Assembly (NCBI GenBank): GCA_018223365.1
Contig: JAGTTP010000002.1
Location: 1,071,501-1,135,500, forward strand
Length of the DNA: 64,000 nt
Direction: 5' to 3'
Origin: Clostridiaceae bacterium Marseille-Q4145
GTDB lineage: Bacteria > Bacillota > Clostridia > Lachnospirales > Lachnospiraceae
Shown: piece by piece, positions 53,777-63,859 of the stretch
Layout of the letters: every line of letters begins with the position of its first letter
Numbering within the stretch: the stretch's first letter is position 1
Notes under the pieces: generated by a model
The model's database searches: none
What the model was told of the DNA's origin: nothing
Seen by the model: the letters and a program-made list of their open reading frames with translations, nothing else
Made by a program: the position numbers and the translations under genes

Positions 53777-53952
53777 TTAATTTACTGAAACATCTTCCGT
53801 TTGTCTTAACTGTTTATGAACATCACGTCCACCATACATAATTCGCACTACATATACCGTTTCAGTTTCATCATCTGTCTTATAGAATACCAGATAATTA
53901 TCCACTGGAAAGAATCGAAGTCCCCTGCTGTATACATCACTTTATATTTCAT
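53777..53952 (-). pseudogene. RelE/ParE-family toxin with internal deletion
   Basis: The ATG at 53952 overlaps the antitoxin stop (ATGA) and gives MKYKVMYTAG. The frame then changes into the toxin C-terminus, GLRFFPVDNYLVFYKTDDET and VYVVRIMYGGRDVHKQL. About 40 middle codons are missing and the join is out of frame, so no toxin can be made. The surviving parts match RelE/ParE toxins well. Confidence 0.82.
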
Positions 53953-54257
53953 ATACCAAATTCCTGTTTCATTTCTGCTTCAACTTCATCTGCTGAATAC
54001 ACTCTGCCAGCCTTAATATCTTCCATGCCTTTTTCTATTTCTGCATTGAACTGTTCCTTTGTCAGAGAGCCATATGCAACAGGCTCCTCATAAGCTGGAA
54101 GTTTCATCTCAAAAGGAATTCCTCTCTGGAGTACAATCTGTCTCAGAAACATTCCTACTGCATTGGACATTGGAATTCCAAGTCGATCAAGCACCTGCTC
54201 TGCCTGTTCTTTCACTTCAGGCTCAACACGTGCAAATACATTTGCTGTTCTTGCCAT
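53949..54257 (-). CDS. relB: RelB/DinJ-family antitoxin
   Basis: The 102-residue protein opens MARTANVFARVEPEVKEQAE, a ribbon-helix-helix start. It continues LDRLGIPMSNAVGMFLRQIV, typical of RelB/DinJ. The C-terminal half (LTKEQFNAEIEKGMEDIKAG) would wrap the toxin. The start at 54257 has AGGAGG upstream. The cognate toxin is broken, so this is now an orphan antitoxin. Confidence 0.9.
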   Translation of the reverse strand: MARTANVFARVEPEVKEQAEQVLDRLGIPMSNAVGMFLRQIVLQRGIPFEMKLPAYEEPVAYGSLTKEQFNAEIEKGMEDIKAGRVYSADEVEAEMKQEFGI

Positions 54258-54338
54258 AGATATCGCCTCCTCTTTTTTCTTCATTATATCTTGTTTGATT
54301 GCAAGTTGCAAGCGATTCGCAATCTGTTTTCGTAATTT

Positions 54339-54392
54339 CATACACCGGCAGACGGCAGGCGGAAGATAGGTTATCTATAAAACTCTGTATTT
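54339..54392 (-). repeat. 54-bp element copy B upstream of relB
   Basis: This is the partner of 40377-40430, same length and orientation, ending about 80 bp before the relB start. The central ACCGGCAGACGGCA is fully conserved. Confidence 0.75.
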
Positions 54393-54495
54393 TTACAAAA
54401 ATGGTCTCTCGCACCCTACTATTTAATTACTTTGCGCTAATCAATAATGGAAAATGACTCTGCCGTCATTAATTTTTTCCTTTTACCATTCCCAA

Positions 54496-54546
54496 GCAAA
54501 AAGTTACCCATCGGTTACTTTGATTGCAGTAACCGATGGGTAACTT
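54496..54546 (-). terminator. 19-bp perfect inverted repeat with minus-strand T-run
   Basis: AAGTTACCCATCGGTTACT is repeated exactly in inverted form at 54528-54546 after an 8-nt loop. The minus strand continues TTTTT. It likely ends transcripts from the IstB-like fragment side. The rest of 54400-54633 shows no gene. Confidence 0.75.
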
Positions 54547-54633
54547 GTCAAGTGGAAATATAACTATTAAAAATAAAAGATATCGTTTCAGTTTATTCAT
54601 TATAAATCTCTCCCTCTTTTGTTGTTCTATCTA

Positions 54634-54978
54634 TCAGCGGTCTGATTTCTCCTGTAAATTTGAATATCTTCTCTTATATATAGTCAAAAACCGCTCATAT
54701 TCTTCCCCTGAAATGCCAGACAATGCTTTCTGTTCAACAGAATCATTGATTTCTATCGAATAAGTTTTTAAGTTTCGTCCACGATAACTTTCTCCCTTCA
54801 TGAGATAAACGGTAGCAGCATCGAAAGTTCGATCCAGAGCACAGAGTAAAGCATCATCTTCTCGAAAGAAATCACGCCATTTATCGGGAGTCAGGTTACT
54901 GGTGAAAATCATGCAGTTTGGACCTTCCTTAGAGCGGTCGCACATTTTGTTTATCCCGTCAAGTGTTTTATGGAAATT
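54634..54978 (-). pseudogene. IstB/DnaC-like ATPase C-terminal fragment
   Basis: The segment reads CMIFTSNLTPDKWRDFF (the sensor region after Walker B), ALLCALDRTFDAATVYLMKG (Arg finger region) and ESYRGRN. This is the end of an IS21-helper/DnaC-type AAA ATPase. Walker A and B are absent, and the frame is closed upstream at the terminator of the surface protein gene. It is a truncated mobile-element gene. The family assignment is moderate. Confidence 0.65.
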
Positions 54979-54982
54979 TCAC

Positions 54983-55024
54983 AAAAAAAGAACAGGGTAC
55001 ACATTTCTATGTACACTGTTCTTT
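54983..55024 (-). terminator. terminator of the giant BspA-type surface protein gene
   Basis: Minus strand AAAGAACAGTGTACAT pairs with ATGTGTACCCTGTTCTTT and runs into seven T. It lies about 60 bp after the coding end. Confidence 0.88.
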
Positions 55025-55080
55025 GTGTCATTCTTATCTAAATGACATTGCCATAAAAGGAGTGCCTTTTATTGTTAATA

Positions 55081-58000
55081 TTACTGTTTTCTCTTACGCA
55101 AGTACCAGAACAGTCCTGCAAGAGCAATTGCAAATAATCCTATAGAAATTAAGACATTTGTATGTGCCGCTGTTGGTACTGTACCGTTTGTATTTGTGAA
55201 ACTTACATTTGTGTCTTTGGTCAACGTACCAGAAGAATTTGTTGATTTTACTGTATATCCGCTAGACGCTCCGTCCACTTCTGTAATCTCATAGGTTGTA
55301 CCGATTGGGATAGCACTCAGTACGATATTCTCTCCATGTGAAAGAGTAAATTCTGCTACTCCATTAACAACAGCAAGTGTACCCGTTTCTTTGCCTTTTG
55401 TGTAAGGGAGTTTTGCAGGGGTATTTCCTGTCATCTTCAATTGGAAAGTAAAGTCTTTTGTTTTGTCGCCCATAGCACCAGCTACCGTTTTTGAAACTGT
55501 AATATTTGCGTTTTTAACTTCTTTTACCACTTCATGATAGGTCGTTTCTGAGACAATGTCTTTTGAAACGTTGTTGACTGATGTAATCTTTGCTGTGTTT
55601 TTCAGTACCGTTCCAACTTCTGCAGTTACGATGGATGGGATAATGAAGTTAATCTTCTCTCCTGGAAGTAAGGTATTGATCTTGAATTTCAGACACTTCC
55701 CTTTCTTCTCCAAGGTAGCTCTTGGTGTTTCGCTGATTGGAATTCCTTTTAATGGAATTGTTAAATCAGTCTCTGTGTAGTGCCATAACTCTTTGACGTT
55801 ATTTCCGTAGTTTCCATGTTTGGATTCTAAGTCACTAACGCTTGTTGCTTCTTTTACAGTTACTCCCGATGGAAGACTTGCTACACTTCCTGTAACAGCT
55901 GCGTCATTGGTTGGGGTAACGGTTGCTTTGTATCCATAGTAGGCATCACTACTGCTATCTGTTTTCCAGTACAGGTAGAAATCTGTGGTTGGAAGAACAA
56001 TAGTCTTTCCTGCAATGTCAGAGCCACCAAATTTTCCTGCCGAATAAGTTGTCCCGTTAAGTGTGTAGAATAACTGTACATAATCGTAACTGACACTCTC
56101 TGTTTTGGAAGAACCATCAAAGGTTACTGCTACATTTTTAGCTGTTGCTCCTGATGAAATATCACCAAATAATACTTGGATATTTGACGTGTCGATATTT
56201 AATCCATCCGGAAGGGTATCTTCTACTACCAGATCCTGTAAGGTAAAGGGAATATCCGAATTGCTCACAGATAAGAAGTAATTTAATACCGTATCCTGAT
56301 ATACCTTCTTCGGTGCTATTTGAGTTCCGGATTCCGGATCGGATGTTTTATGAAGCTCTGGCACTACATTTTTCAGTGTGACGTCTGCATCCGAATAACT
56401 TGGTGTTGCACTGATGTCGTCATTTTTCTTGGAGTATACCACACCTTCGTTATAGGCTGTCTTTTCAAAGTAGGAAGCATCGGTTGGTGCTGTCATCGTA
56501 ACGTAAATTTCCAAGACCTGTCTTCCATTCATGACAAAATCAGTTCCGTCTGTATTTTTCGAACAATCTACAGCTACAGCTGTAATCTTGGATGCGTCTG
56601 CCGGTTTTTCGGTAGACCAGGTTGCCGTATTCGTCACATCATAATCATTAAATGTGAAGGTGCTTCTGTCTTTCGTTGCGTAATACACAACTGGTTTACA
56701 ATGAAGCTTTGTAGAACCGTCGGTGAGCTTTTCTTCTGCGCTCTTAACGTTGATATCCTTGAGTGTTCCATGCCACTGAGATTCTTTGAATACTTTGTTG
56801 CCGGACTCATCTTTGCGGTTGGCGGCATATTCCAGAATGTCATAAAAGACAATGCCGGAACTCTTTGCCTCATCAGACTGTGAATAGCTTAATCGGTACG
56901 TGTATTCATTGTTTGGAATCGTGATTGCACTGGTTTCGTATTCGGTCTGCGTCTTCACTGCCTTTGTAAATCCCCAGGTGAAGGCATCTACCGGAATATA
57001 ATTGGTAGAGGCTGCTGCATAACTGGTAAAGCCCGGTCTTACTGCCTGAATGGAATCGTAATATTTAGACTCTGTTACTACATACTGTCCACTTGTTCGG
57101 CTGGATGGGATAACTGCTCCTTCTGTCGTATTAACAAAGGCGACGTCGTTCTCTACCGTAGTTCCATTTTCAATGACATTCTCGTAGGTATTATGAAGCA
57201 GGTACCAGAACTGCATTCCGGTTGCTTTCATATTGTCCGGTGTTGCAAAGTTGATTACCATCATGGTACGTCCGGAACCTTCATAGTTGCTGATGAATCG
57301 TACGTCATAGTATGCCGGATCAATCACAGAAGTAGAATTCTTATAAGAATTGTAGCTATTTGCAAGGTTGGGCATACTGTAGGCATTACCCGTGATTGGA
57401 ATACCAAACAGGGTATTCACATCGACGGTCGTACCTGCCGGCAACAGGTCATAAAACGTACCTGTTTTGATCTGTTTCTTACGATCAGAGGTGTTCTGGT
57501 TCCATCCTGCAATATAGATTGGATTATCCTGAGTCCCCTTATTGACATCAAAGATGGTATTATTTTGCTGTGCGGCATATTTTTCCGTTTTCTGTGTGGT
57601 GTCACTAACATTCAACTCGTAAATCACCTTGTTGGCTGGGTTGGTTCCACCTAAGTTATTGGTTGCATGGAAGATGGGTGTTTTATTTTCGGTATTCCAG
57701 ATATCACAAGTTGCCACGTTTTTGATCAAGGAAGTAGTTCCCTTATTTACATCCTTCTGTACCAGAGTCTGCACATACTTGGTTGGGTGAAGGTTCATAT
57801 AACAGCTTACACTCATAGCTGTAGAATAAAAACTGGTATCATGCTCCACTTTGTATCCCACCACATCATCTGGTAGGGTTACTGTCATGTATGAGGATAA
57901 TGGTACGGATTTATAAAATACATAGTCCGAGGAGTTACGATAGCGTACATATACATCCACACTTTCATAATCATCCATATTACTATGTTCATAAGTTTTT

Positions 58001-60771
58001 GTCCATACCCCGTCTTCCTGTCTGGAATCATATTCTTGAAGACTGATATAAAGTTTCGTAAAGCTGTAATCATTATCTGTTAGCGCCACATTCCCCGTCA
58101 CCGGTTCCCAGATATATTTGGCTGCCGGTTCTCCGGAACTGTATAGTACATCACCTGGATTTCCATCAACAAAGGAAATGGTACGTTTTTCTGCCGTATA
58201 TCGCTGATTGTCTTCATCCCAGGTAACCGGATTTTTTCTGGATGCTCCATTGTATCTAACTGTCCAATACATATTGACATCCTTTTTATCATCTAAGATA
58301 TCCTCCTGTCCCCCTTCTATGGTTCTTTCTCTTTCTTTAAGGTCACCATTTGTTTTATCAAATTCGCCCATTGGATACTGGGCATCGTAAATGGTAATGG
58401 TATCTCTTACTCTCTGGCTGATCTGGTATCCGGATTTCATTGTTACATTTAAAACTGCTTCGTTTTCCAGTACCAGACCAAACTCCGGAATGTTCTTCAA
58501 TAAAGACACCGGATATTTCATTACCACGTAATCATTACTATCCATCGATGAATACTGCCCCGGATTAGAGGTCTGGCTGTGCGTCGGTTCTGTTTGAGAA
58601 CCGTTGTTATAACACACGACGGTTCCGTCATGCACTGTATCTTCTGACCAGCTCCAGCTAAATGGCTGGTTGGCGAACCACCAGCCATTTAATCGCCACT
58701 TCACATAGAAGTAATCATCTGCATCTGCAGGTTTTTCACCCCATGATGTATCCCACTGATAAAATGTTCCCTTAGCACTTTTCGAACTGTGTGGTGTATT
58801 TAAGGTATGCATTTCCAGGGTCAGCTCTTTGCTGGTAGTTAAATCGACCGTTCCATCCAAAGTCTGATCCATAGTTACAGTCACCGGGACTGTTCCTTTG
58901 TAAAAATCATATCCGTCTACATACTTTCCCTTTTCATCAATGGCACCACCTGGAACGTCCCAAGGAGAGACTGTATAACTGATGGTTACGTCTAATCCGG
59001 TTCCTCCGGCCATTTCCTGATTGTTGACCAGAATGTAGTCGTCCCCGTCTTCCTTGTAGGAGAAGAACATACCGGAACGGATATCCGGATATTTTGGAAG
59101 GTTTGCACTTAAGTTATTAGAACCGGTATTGTTTCCCTCCCAGTCCTTCCAGACGTATTTTGGTACTCGGATCTGAATGGCTTCTGCCGGGATCTTGGTA
59201 TCTCCGATAGACTGATTCAATTCAAATCGGATATGTAAGGATGCTGTCTGATTTGCGCGGTCCGATGGATGGAATTCCAAGTTATCGTTTACATTATCAA
59301 CGTTACTATTGGAAGCATTGCTCCATTCTGCACCAAAGGTATACATATGACTGTCATCGGTGCTGGTAGTAAGAGCTTCTTCATAGTAGGCATAGTAGGT
59401 GATATCTGCCGTGATTGGGGTTGTAGTAGTCAACTGTTCCCCTTCACCGTTTTCTTTCGTATACCAGCCTTTTAAAATATAGTTGGTAAGTCTAGCTCCA
59501 GGTAATGTCTGAATGGTATCTCCATCTGCTACTTTTTGTGTTTTGGAATAATAATACATGTTTCCATTTCCCGGATTGAAAGTAACAGTATGAACTTTTT
59601 CAGCCCATTTAGCGGTTAGCGTGATATCTGCAGCTGCACTGCTGTTTTCATCATACTTGGTATCTGCATCATCATACCAGCCAAGGAAGTTGTAACCGCT
59701 TCTGGCTGGAGTATAAAGGCCCGTCATCTTTGCATCCTGATAGTATTCGATGACTTTGTTGTCAGATGAACTGTTAATGGTTCCACCATTTGGATCCAGC
59801 GTTACCTTTACGGTATTATCTCTTTCCCAAGTAGCTACAATCTCAGCGCCCTTAGATAAATCAATGGTATCTCCATCGTTTACCTTTGTAACTCCGTCAG
59901 AAAGATACCATCCCGTAAGGGTGTATCCATCTCTCACTGCCGTTGGCAGGGTGGTAATGGTATACTGACTGCTGTCCTGTGCCGGATAGGATAAGATTCC
60001 CGTTAATTTACCGCCATTGGCATTAAATCTTGGCGCCCAGCCCCATCTTGCGTAGTAAGATACATCCTCTGTTACTCTTGTACTTGCCGTAATCTGGGTA
60101 CCGCCTGTTCTACTGGTAAACCAGCCCATAAAGGTTTTATACATGTTGAGTCCCGGTGCAAAGATTGGCAAAGTTCCGATTGGTTTACCATACTCTACCT
60201 GTCTTTGTTCCGGAAGGACACTAATATCATTATAGAAAGAAACCATTGGGTTCTTCTTCCATTCTGCATAGAGGGTAGTATCAGCATCGATAATAGTGTT
60301 GCTGTTTACCACACTTCCTGTTAAGGAGTCCTTGCGCCAGTTAATAAAGGTATAGTTCTTCTTCGTTGACTCCGGAAGCGTACCCAGCTTACTTCCCTTC
60401 TTTAGCACCTTGGAGTCGATGGTATTTCCACCCTGGGTATCAAAAGATACTTCCGCATAATTCGATAACAAGTCCCACTGAGCATATAAAATAATGGTAT
60501 CCTTATCTTCTGTTGTTAATTTTAACACCATGTCACCCACACTGTAATTTTCGCCAGAACCATCTCTTCTGGTATTATATCCCACCAGCTTGTATCCTTC
60601 GTAGGAAAACGCATCTTCCGGAAGCTGATATAGTTCACCGTACTCTAACGTCTTGGTAATATCTGCCGTGTTTTCCGGTCCGTTTGGTTTCAACACAAGG
60701 TTATAAGTGCAGTTGCGATACTGAGCATAATAGGTACTTTGTGTGGTCGGCTCTCCTGCCTTCAATTCCAC
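55081..60771 (-). CDS. giant surface protein, C-terminal part (downstream of frameshift)
   Basis: These 1896 residues are the second part of the protein that starts at 63859. Listeria-Bacteroides repeats come first (about six, for example YKLVGYNTRRDGSGENYSVG, and TLYAEW ends). A long middle of unknown fold follows, then a DUF11-like module (DLVVEDTLPDGLNIDTSNI) and a Spy0128-like pilin module (ITVSKTVAGAMGDKTKDFTF). The anchor is VPTAAHTN, a hydrophobic helix and RKRKQ. It differs from the TGD anchors of the other surface proteins and recalls VPTG-type pilin signals. No RBS precedes the GTG at 60771, so it needs the upstream frame. Confidence 0.88.
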   Translation of the reverse strand: MELKAGEPTTQSTYYAQYRNCTYNLVLKPNGPENTADITKTLEYGELYQLPEDAFSYEGYKLVGYNTRRDGSGENYSVGDMVLKLTTEDKDTIILYAQWDLLSNYAEVSFDTQGGNTIDSKVLKKGSKLGTLPESTKKNYTFINWRKDSLTGSVVNSNTIIDADTTLYAEWKKNPMVSFYNDISVLPEQRQVEYGKPIGTLPIFAPGLNMYKTFMGWFTSRTGGTQITASTRVTEDVSYYARWGWAPRFNANGGKLTGILSYPAQDSSQYTITTLPTAVRDGYTLTGWYLSDGVTKVNDGDTIDLSKGAEIVATWERDNTVKVTLDPNGGTINSSSDNKVIEYYQDAKMTGLYTPARSGYNFLGWYDDADTKYDENSSAAADITLTAKWAEKVHTVTFNPGNGNMYYYSKTQKVADGDTIQTLPGARLTNYILKGWYTKENGEGEQLTTTTPITADITYYAYYEEALTTSTDDSHMYTFGAEWSNASNSNVDNVNDNLEFHPSDRANQTASLHIRFELNQSIGDTKIPAEAIQIRVPKYVWKDWEGNNTGSNNLSANLPKYPDIRSGMFFSYKEDGDDYILVNNQEMAGGTGLDVTISYTVSPWDVPGGAIDEKGKYVDGYDFYKGTVPVTVTMDQTLDGTVDLTTSKELTLEMHTLNTPHSSKSAKGTFYQWDTSWGEKPADADDYFYVKWRLNGWWFANQPFSWSWSEDTVHDGTVVCYNNGSQTEPTHSQTSNPGQYSSMDSNDYVVMKYPVSLLKNIPEFGLVLENEAVLNVTMKSGYQISQRVRDTITIYDAQYPMGEFDKTNGDLKERERTIEGGQEDILDDKKDVNMYWTVRYNGASRKNPVTWDEDNQRYTAEKRTISFVDGNPGDVLYSSGEPAAKYIWEPVTGNVALTDNDYSFTKLYISLQEYDSRQEDGVWTKTYEHSNMDDYESVDVYVRYRNSSDYVFYKSVPLSSYMTVTLPDDVVGYKVEHDTSFYSTAMSVSCYMNLHPTKYVQTLVQKDVNKGTTSLIKNVATCDIWNTENKTPIFHATNNLGGTNPANKVIYELNVSDTTQKTEKYAAQQNNTIFDVNKGTQDNPIYIAGWNQNTSDRKKQIKTGTFYDLLPAGTTVDVNTLFGIPITGNAYSMPNLANSYNSYKNSTSVIDPAYYDVRFISNYEGSGRTMMVINFATPDNMKATGMQFWYLLHNTYENVIENGTTVENDVAFVNTTEGAVIPSSRTSGQYVVTESKYYDSIQAVRPGFTSYAAASTNYIPVDAFTWGFTKAVKTQTEYETSAITIPNNEYTYRLSYSQSDEAKSSGIVFYDILEYAANRKDESGNKVFKESQWHGTLKDINVKSAEEKLTDGSTKLHCKPVVYYATKDRSTFTFNDYDVTNTATWSTEKPADASKITAVAVDCSKNTDGTDFVMNGRQVLEIYVTMTAPTDASYFEKTAYNEGVVYSKKNDDISATPSYSDADVTLKNVVPELHKTSDPESGTQIAPKKVYQDTVLNYFLSVSNSDIPFTLQDLVVEDTLPDGLNIDTSNIQVLFGDISSGATAKNVAVTFDGSSKTESVSYDYVQLFYTLNGTTYSAGKFGGSDIAGKTIVLPTTDFYLYWKTDSSSDAYYGYKATVTPTNDAAVTGSVASLPSGVTVKEATSVSDLESKHGNYGNNVKELWHYTETDLTIPLKGIPISETPRATLEKKGKCLKFKINTLLPGEKINFIIPSIVTAEVGTVLKNTAKITSVNNVSKDIVSETTYHEVVKEVKNANITVSKTVAGAMGDKTKDFTFQLKMTGNTPAKLPYTKGKETGTLAVVNGVAEFTLSHGENIVLSAIPIGTTYEITEVDGASSGYTVKSTNSSGTLTKDTNVSFTNTNGTVPTAAHTNVLISIGLFAIALAGLFWYLRKRKQ

Positions 60772-63700
60772 GCCGCCCGTTTTTTTCTGTGAACCAGCCT
60801 AAAAAAACATTTCCTGTTTTTGTTGCAGTTGGCAGAGAATCAAAAGCTATTCCTATATACCCAAATTTTTTGCTTTCTGATGATTTTCCGCCTAGTGCAT
60901 CGAATTTGATGTCGAAGTATTTTACATAGGTATCTGCCATAGTTGTGCCATCGTAGGTAGACTGAAGTTTAGTATCTGTATAATCTTTGCCTTGTTTTAA
61001 TCCTCGCCAGGTAGAAGATGTAGGAAGCGCACCTGTTTTAAATGTAAAATTTTGTCCTAATGTAAAAGTACTTACACCAAAGAACATGGAATCCATACTC
61101 GTTACCGCTTGGGTATTAAAAGACTTCAAGTCCAGGCTTGTTAACGAACTACAGTTATAAAACATGTAATCCATATCCGTTACCGCTGAGGTATTAAACG
61201 AACTTACGTCCAGGCTTGTTAACGAACTACATCCAGGAAACATGCGTGCCATATTCGTTACCGCTGAGGTATTAAAAGACCTCAAGTCCAGGCTTGTTAA
61301 CGAACTACAGTCCCAAAACATGGAATCCATATTCGTTACCGCTTGGGTATTAAACGAACTTACGTCCAGGCTTGTTAACGAACTACAGCGTTCAAACATG
61401 GAATCCATATCCGTTACCGCTGAGGTATCGAATGAGCTTGAGCTTACGTCCAGGCTTGTTAACGAACGACATCCAGAAAACATGCATGCCATATTCGTTA
61501 CCGCTTTGGTATCAAACGAGCTTACGTCCAGGCTTGTTAACGAACGACACTCATAAAACATCTGAACCATTCTCCTTACCGCTGAGGTATTAAACGAACT
61601 TAAATCCAAGCTTTTTAAAGCCCCACATCTACAAAACATGTAATCCATATCCGTTACCGCTGAGGTATCGAATGAACTTACGTTCAGGCTTGTTAACGAA
61701 CTACACTCATAAAACATGGAATCCATACTCGTTATCGCTGAGGTATTAAAAGACCTCAAGTCCAGGCTTGTTAACGAACTACACTGAAAAAACATCTTAT
61801 CCATACTCGTTACCGCTGAGGTATGGAATGAGCTTACGTTCAGGCTTGTCAACGAAGTACAGTAACGAAACATCTCATCCATACTCGTTACCGCTGAGGT
61901 ATTGAATGAACTTAAATCCAAGCTCGTCAACGAACTACAGCCAGGAAACATCTCATCCATATTCTTTACCGCTGAGGTATTGAATGAACTTAAATCCAAG
62001 CTCGTCAACGAACTACAGGCATAAAACATCTGAACCATACTCGTTACCGCTGAGGTATCGAATGAGCTTACGTCCAGGCTTGTCAACGAAGTACAGCCAT
62101 AAAACATCTCATCCATACTCGTTACCGCTGAGGTATGGAATGAACTTAAATCCAGGCTTGTCAACGAATCACACTGATAAAACATGGAATCCATATTCGT
62201 TACCGCTGAGGTATCAAACGAACTTACATCCAAGCTTTTTAAAGCCCAACATCCACTAAACATGGAATCCATATTCGTTACCGCTGAGGTATCCAAATTT
62301 TTAAAATCTACATCCGTCAAATATCTGCACGTAGAAAACCAATACGCTGTAGAAACCGGCTTTATAACATCTTTAAAAGATACCGCTTTGATAGATGTCC
62401 TATTTTCATACCATGGCGCGTAACCGCTAGGGTAACCTGTATATGTCTCTGTCTCAAACCCTGTATACGTCTTTAACACTTTTCCCTTGCTTGCATCCGG
62501 TGTACTTCCACGCTGGAATACCAGTTCTCCGCTTTCGTAAAGGATGGCATAGGCATCCGTATCTGCAAGTGGTGAAATTTCTGGATCCGTCAAAGCAGCG
62601 GGTTCTGCAAATACAAAGTTTCCAAGTTTTTCTGCATCAAAAGCAACATATGAAGAGTCTTCTGCAATCTCAAATTGAATTTCTTCCCATGTTTGATCTT
62701 CTTTTTGATGATACAACACAGAGTCTTCCAAAACAGAAGCGTCTGTAAAGATTTTGACAGATACCTTCCCGGCATCCTTTTCGTTCCCATCTTCATCAAG
62801 GACATTAACTTCTATTGCAAGAGGTATATCTAAATTTACGGTATATCCCTCGTTTTGCTCTTCGAGTGATTTTTTTAAATTCTCGACTACATCCTCATAT
62901 GCATTGTCCTTCAACAAATTAATGGCAGCTGTTAATCCAAGATCAAAATCACTTTCTTTTGTTAATTCTACAGAAAGCTGATCTGCTGTATTTTCGAAAG
63001 ATAACACATTTGTTGTCTGCTTTTCTTCTGCCTGCGTTTCTTCCGTTTCAGTAAGGTCAGCTTTTGCAAATACAAAATTTCCAAGTTTTTCTGCATCAAA
63101 AGCAACATATGAAGAGTCTTCTGCAATCTCAAACTGAATTTCTTCCCATGTTTGATCTTCTTTTTGATGATACAACGCAGAGTCTTCTAAAGCAGAAGCA
63201 TCTGTAAAGATTTTGGCAGATACCTTTCCGGCATCCTTTTTATTCCCATCTTCATCAAGGACATTCACTTCTGTTGCAAGGGGCGTATCTAAATTTACGG
63301 TATATCCCTCGTTTTGCTCTTCGAGTGATTTTTTTAAATTCTCGACTACATCCTCATATGCATTGTCCTTCAACAAATTAATGGCAGCTGTTAATCCAAG
63401 ATCAAAATCACTTTCTTTTGTTAATTCTACAGAAAGCTGATCTGCTGTATTTTCGAAAGATAACACATTTGTTGTCTGCTTTTCTTCTGTCTGTGTTGTA
63501 GCTTCCTCTGAGACAGACTCCACATTAGGATCTGTCTGTGTTGTAGCTTCCTCTGAGACAGACTCTACATTAGGATCTGCCTGCGTTGTAGCTTCCTCTG
63601 AGACAGACTCCACATTAGGATCTGCCTGTGTTGTAGCTTCCTCTGAGACAGACTCCACATTAGGATCTGCCTGTGTTGCAGCTTCCTCTGAGACAGACTC

Positions 63701-63859
63701 CACATTAGAATCTGCCTGCGTTGTAGCTTCCTCTGAGACAGACTCCACATTAGAATCTGCCTGCGTTGCCATTGCATTTACAGGTTGAATACAGCTAACT
63801 ACCATAAGGAGAGACAATGCTAAAGACAATACACTTGTGAATTTCTTTTTTCTTCTCAT
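60701..63859 (-). CDS. giant BspA-repeat surface protein, N-terminal part (stops early after a frameshift)
   Basis: A signal peptide (MRRKKKFTSVLSLALSLLMV) is followed by six 15-residue repeats (TQADPNVESVSEEAT). Two nearly identical 153-residue blocks come next, then about 16 BspA/DUF285 leucine-rich repeats of 26 residues (LTSLDLSSFNTSAVTSMDEM pattern), and the start of a List-Bact repeat (FLGWFTEKN). The frame then shifts at an A7 tract (60786-60780) and ends after 25 unrelated residues. Joined to 55081-60771 the span is 8779 nt, one base more than a multiple of three, giving about 2925 residues. The start follows AAAGGAGG and directly abuts the upstream gene's stop. Confidence 0.9.
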   Translation of the reverse strand: MRRKKKFTSVLSLALSLLMVVSCIQPVNAMATQADSNVESVSEEATTQADSNVESVSEEAATQADPNVESVSEEATTQADPNVESVSEEATTQADPNVESVSEEATTQTDPNVESVSEEATTQTEEKQTTNVLSFENTADQLSVELTKESDFDLGLTAAINLLKDNAYEDVVENLKKSLEEQNEGYTVNLDTPLATEVNVLDEDGNKKDAGKVSAKIFTDASALEDSALYHQKEDQTWEEIQFEIAEDSSYVAFDAEKLGNFVFAKADLTETEETQAEEKQTTNVLSFENTADQLSVELTKESDFDLGLTAAINLLKDNAYEDVVENLKKSLEEQNEGYTVNLDIPLAIEVNVLDEDGNEKDAGKVSVKIFTDASVLEDSVLYHQKEDQTWEEIQFEIAEDSSYVAFDAEKLGNFVFAEPAALTDPEISPLADTDAYAILYESGELVFQRGSTPDASKGKVLKTYTGFETETYTGYPSGYAPWYENRTSIKAVSFKDVIKPVSTAYWFSTCRYLTDVDFKNLDTSAVTNMDSMFSGCWALKSLDVSSFDTSAVTNMDSMFYQCDSLTSLDLSSFHTSAVTSMDEMFYGCTSLTSLDVSSFDTSAVTSMVQMFYACSSLTSLDLSSFNTSAVKNMDEMFPGCSSLTSLDLSSFNTSAVTSMDEMFRYCTSLTSLNVSSFHTSAVTSMDKMFFQCSSLTSLDLRSFNTSAITSMDSMFYECSSLTSLNVSSFDTSAVTDMDYMFCRCGALKSLDLSSFNTSAVRRMVQMFYECRSLTSLDVSSFDTKAVTNMACMFSGCRSLTSLDVSSSSFDTSAVTDMDSMFERCSSLTSLDVSSFNTQAVTNMDSMFWDCSSLTSLDLRSFNTSAVTNMARMFPGCSSLTSLDVSSFNTSAVTDMDYMFYNCSSLTSLDLKSFNTQAVTSMDSMFFGVSTFTLGQNFTFKTGALPTSSTWRGLKQGKDYTDTKLQSTYDGTTMADTYVKYFDIKFDALGGKSSESKKFGYIGIAFDSLPTATKTGNVFLGWFTEKNGRRGIEGRRADHTKYLLCSVSQLHL
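61085..62335 (-). repeat. 78-bp coding tandem repeats (BspA/DUF285), about 16 copies
   Basis: Each unit encodes 26 residues with the core SLTSLDLSSFNTSAVTSMD. One unit has a 6-bp duplication (gagctt, near 61435) that adds two residues. Units are similar enough for recombination to change copy number. Confidence 0.9.
62585..63490 (-). repeat. 459-bp tandem duplication inside the BspA-type gene
   Basis: Two copies 459 bp apart (for example TTAATTCTACAGAAAGCTGA at 62962 and 63421) differ at only a few positions. They encode 153-residue blocks containing ESDFDLGLTAAINLLKDNAY. The low divergence shows a recent duplication. Confidence 0.88.
63495..63770 (-). repeat. 45-bp coding tandem repeats, six copies
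   Basis: The unit encodes 15 residues (TQADPNVESVSEEAT). Copies differ by a few bases. They follow the signal peptide and likely form a cell-surface stalk or spacer of variable length. Confidence 0.9.

Noticed and set aside
61085..63770. Regular repeats considered as a CRISPR array
   Set aside because: The units are contiguous, without unique spacers, and encode in-frame protein repeats.
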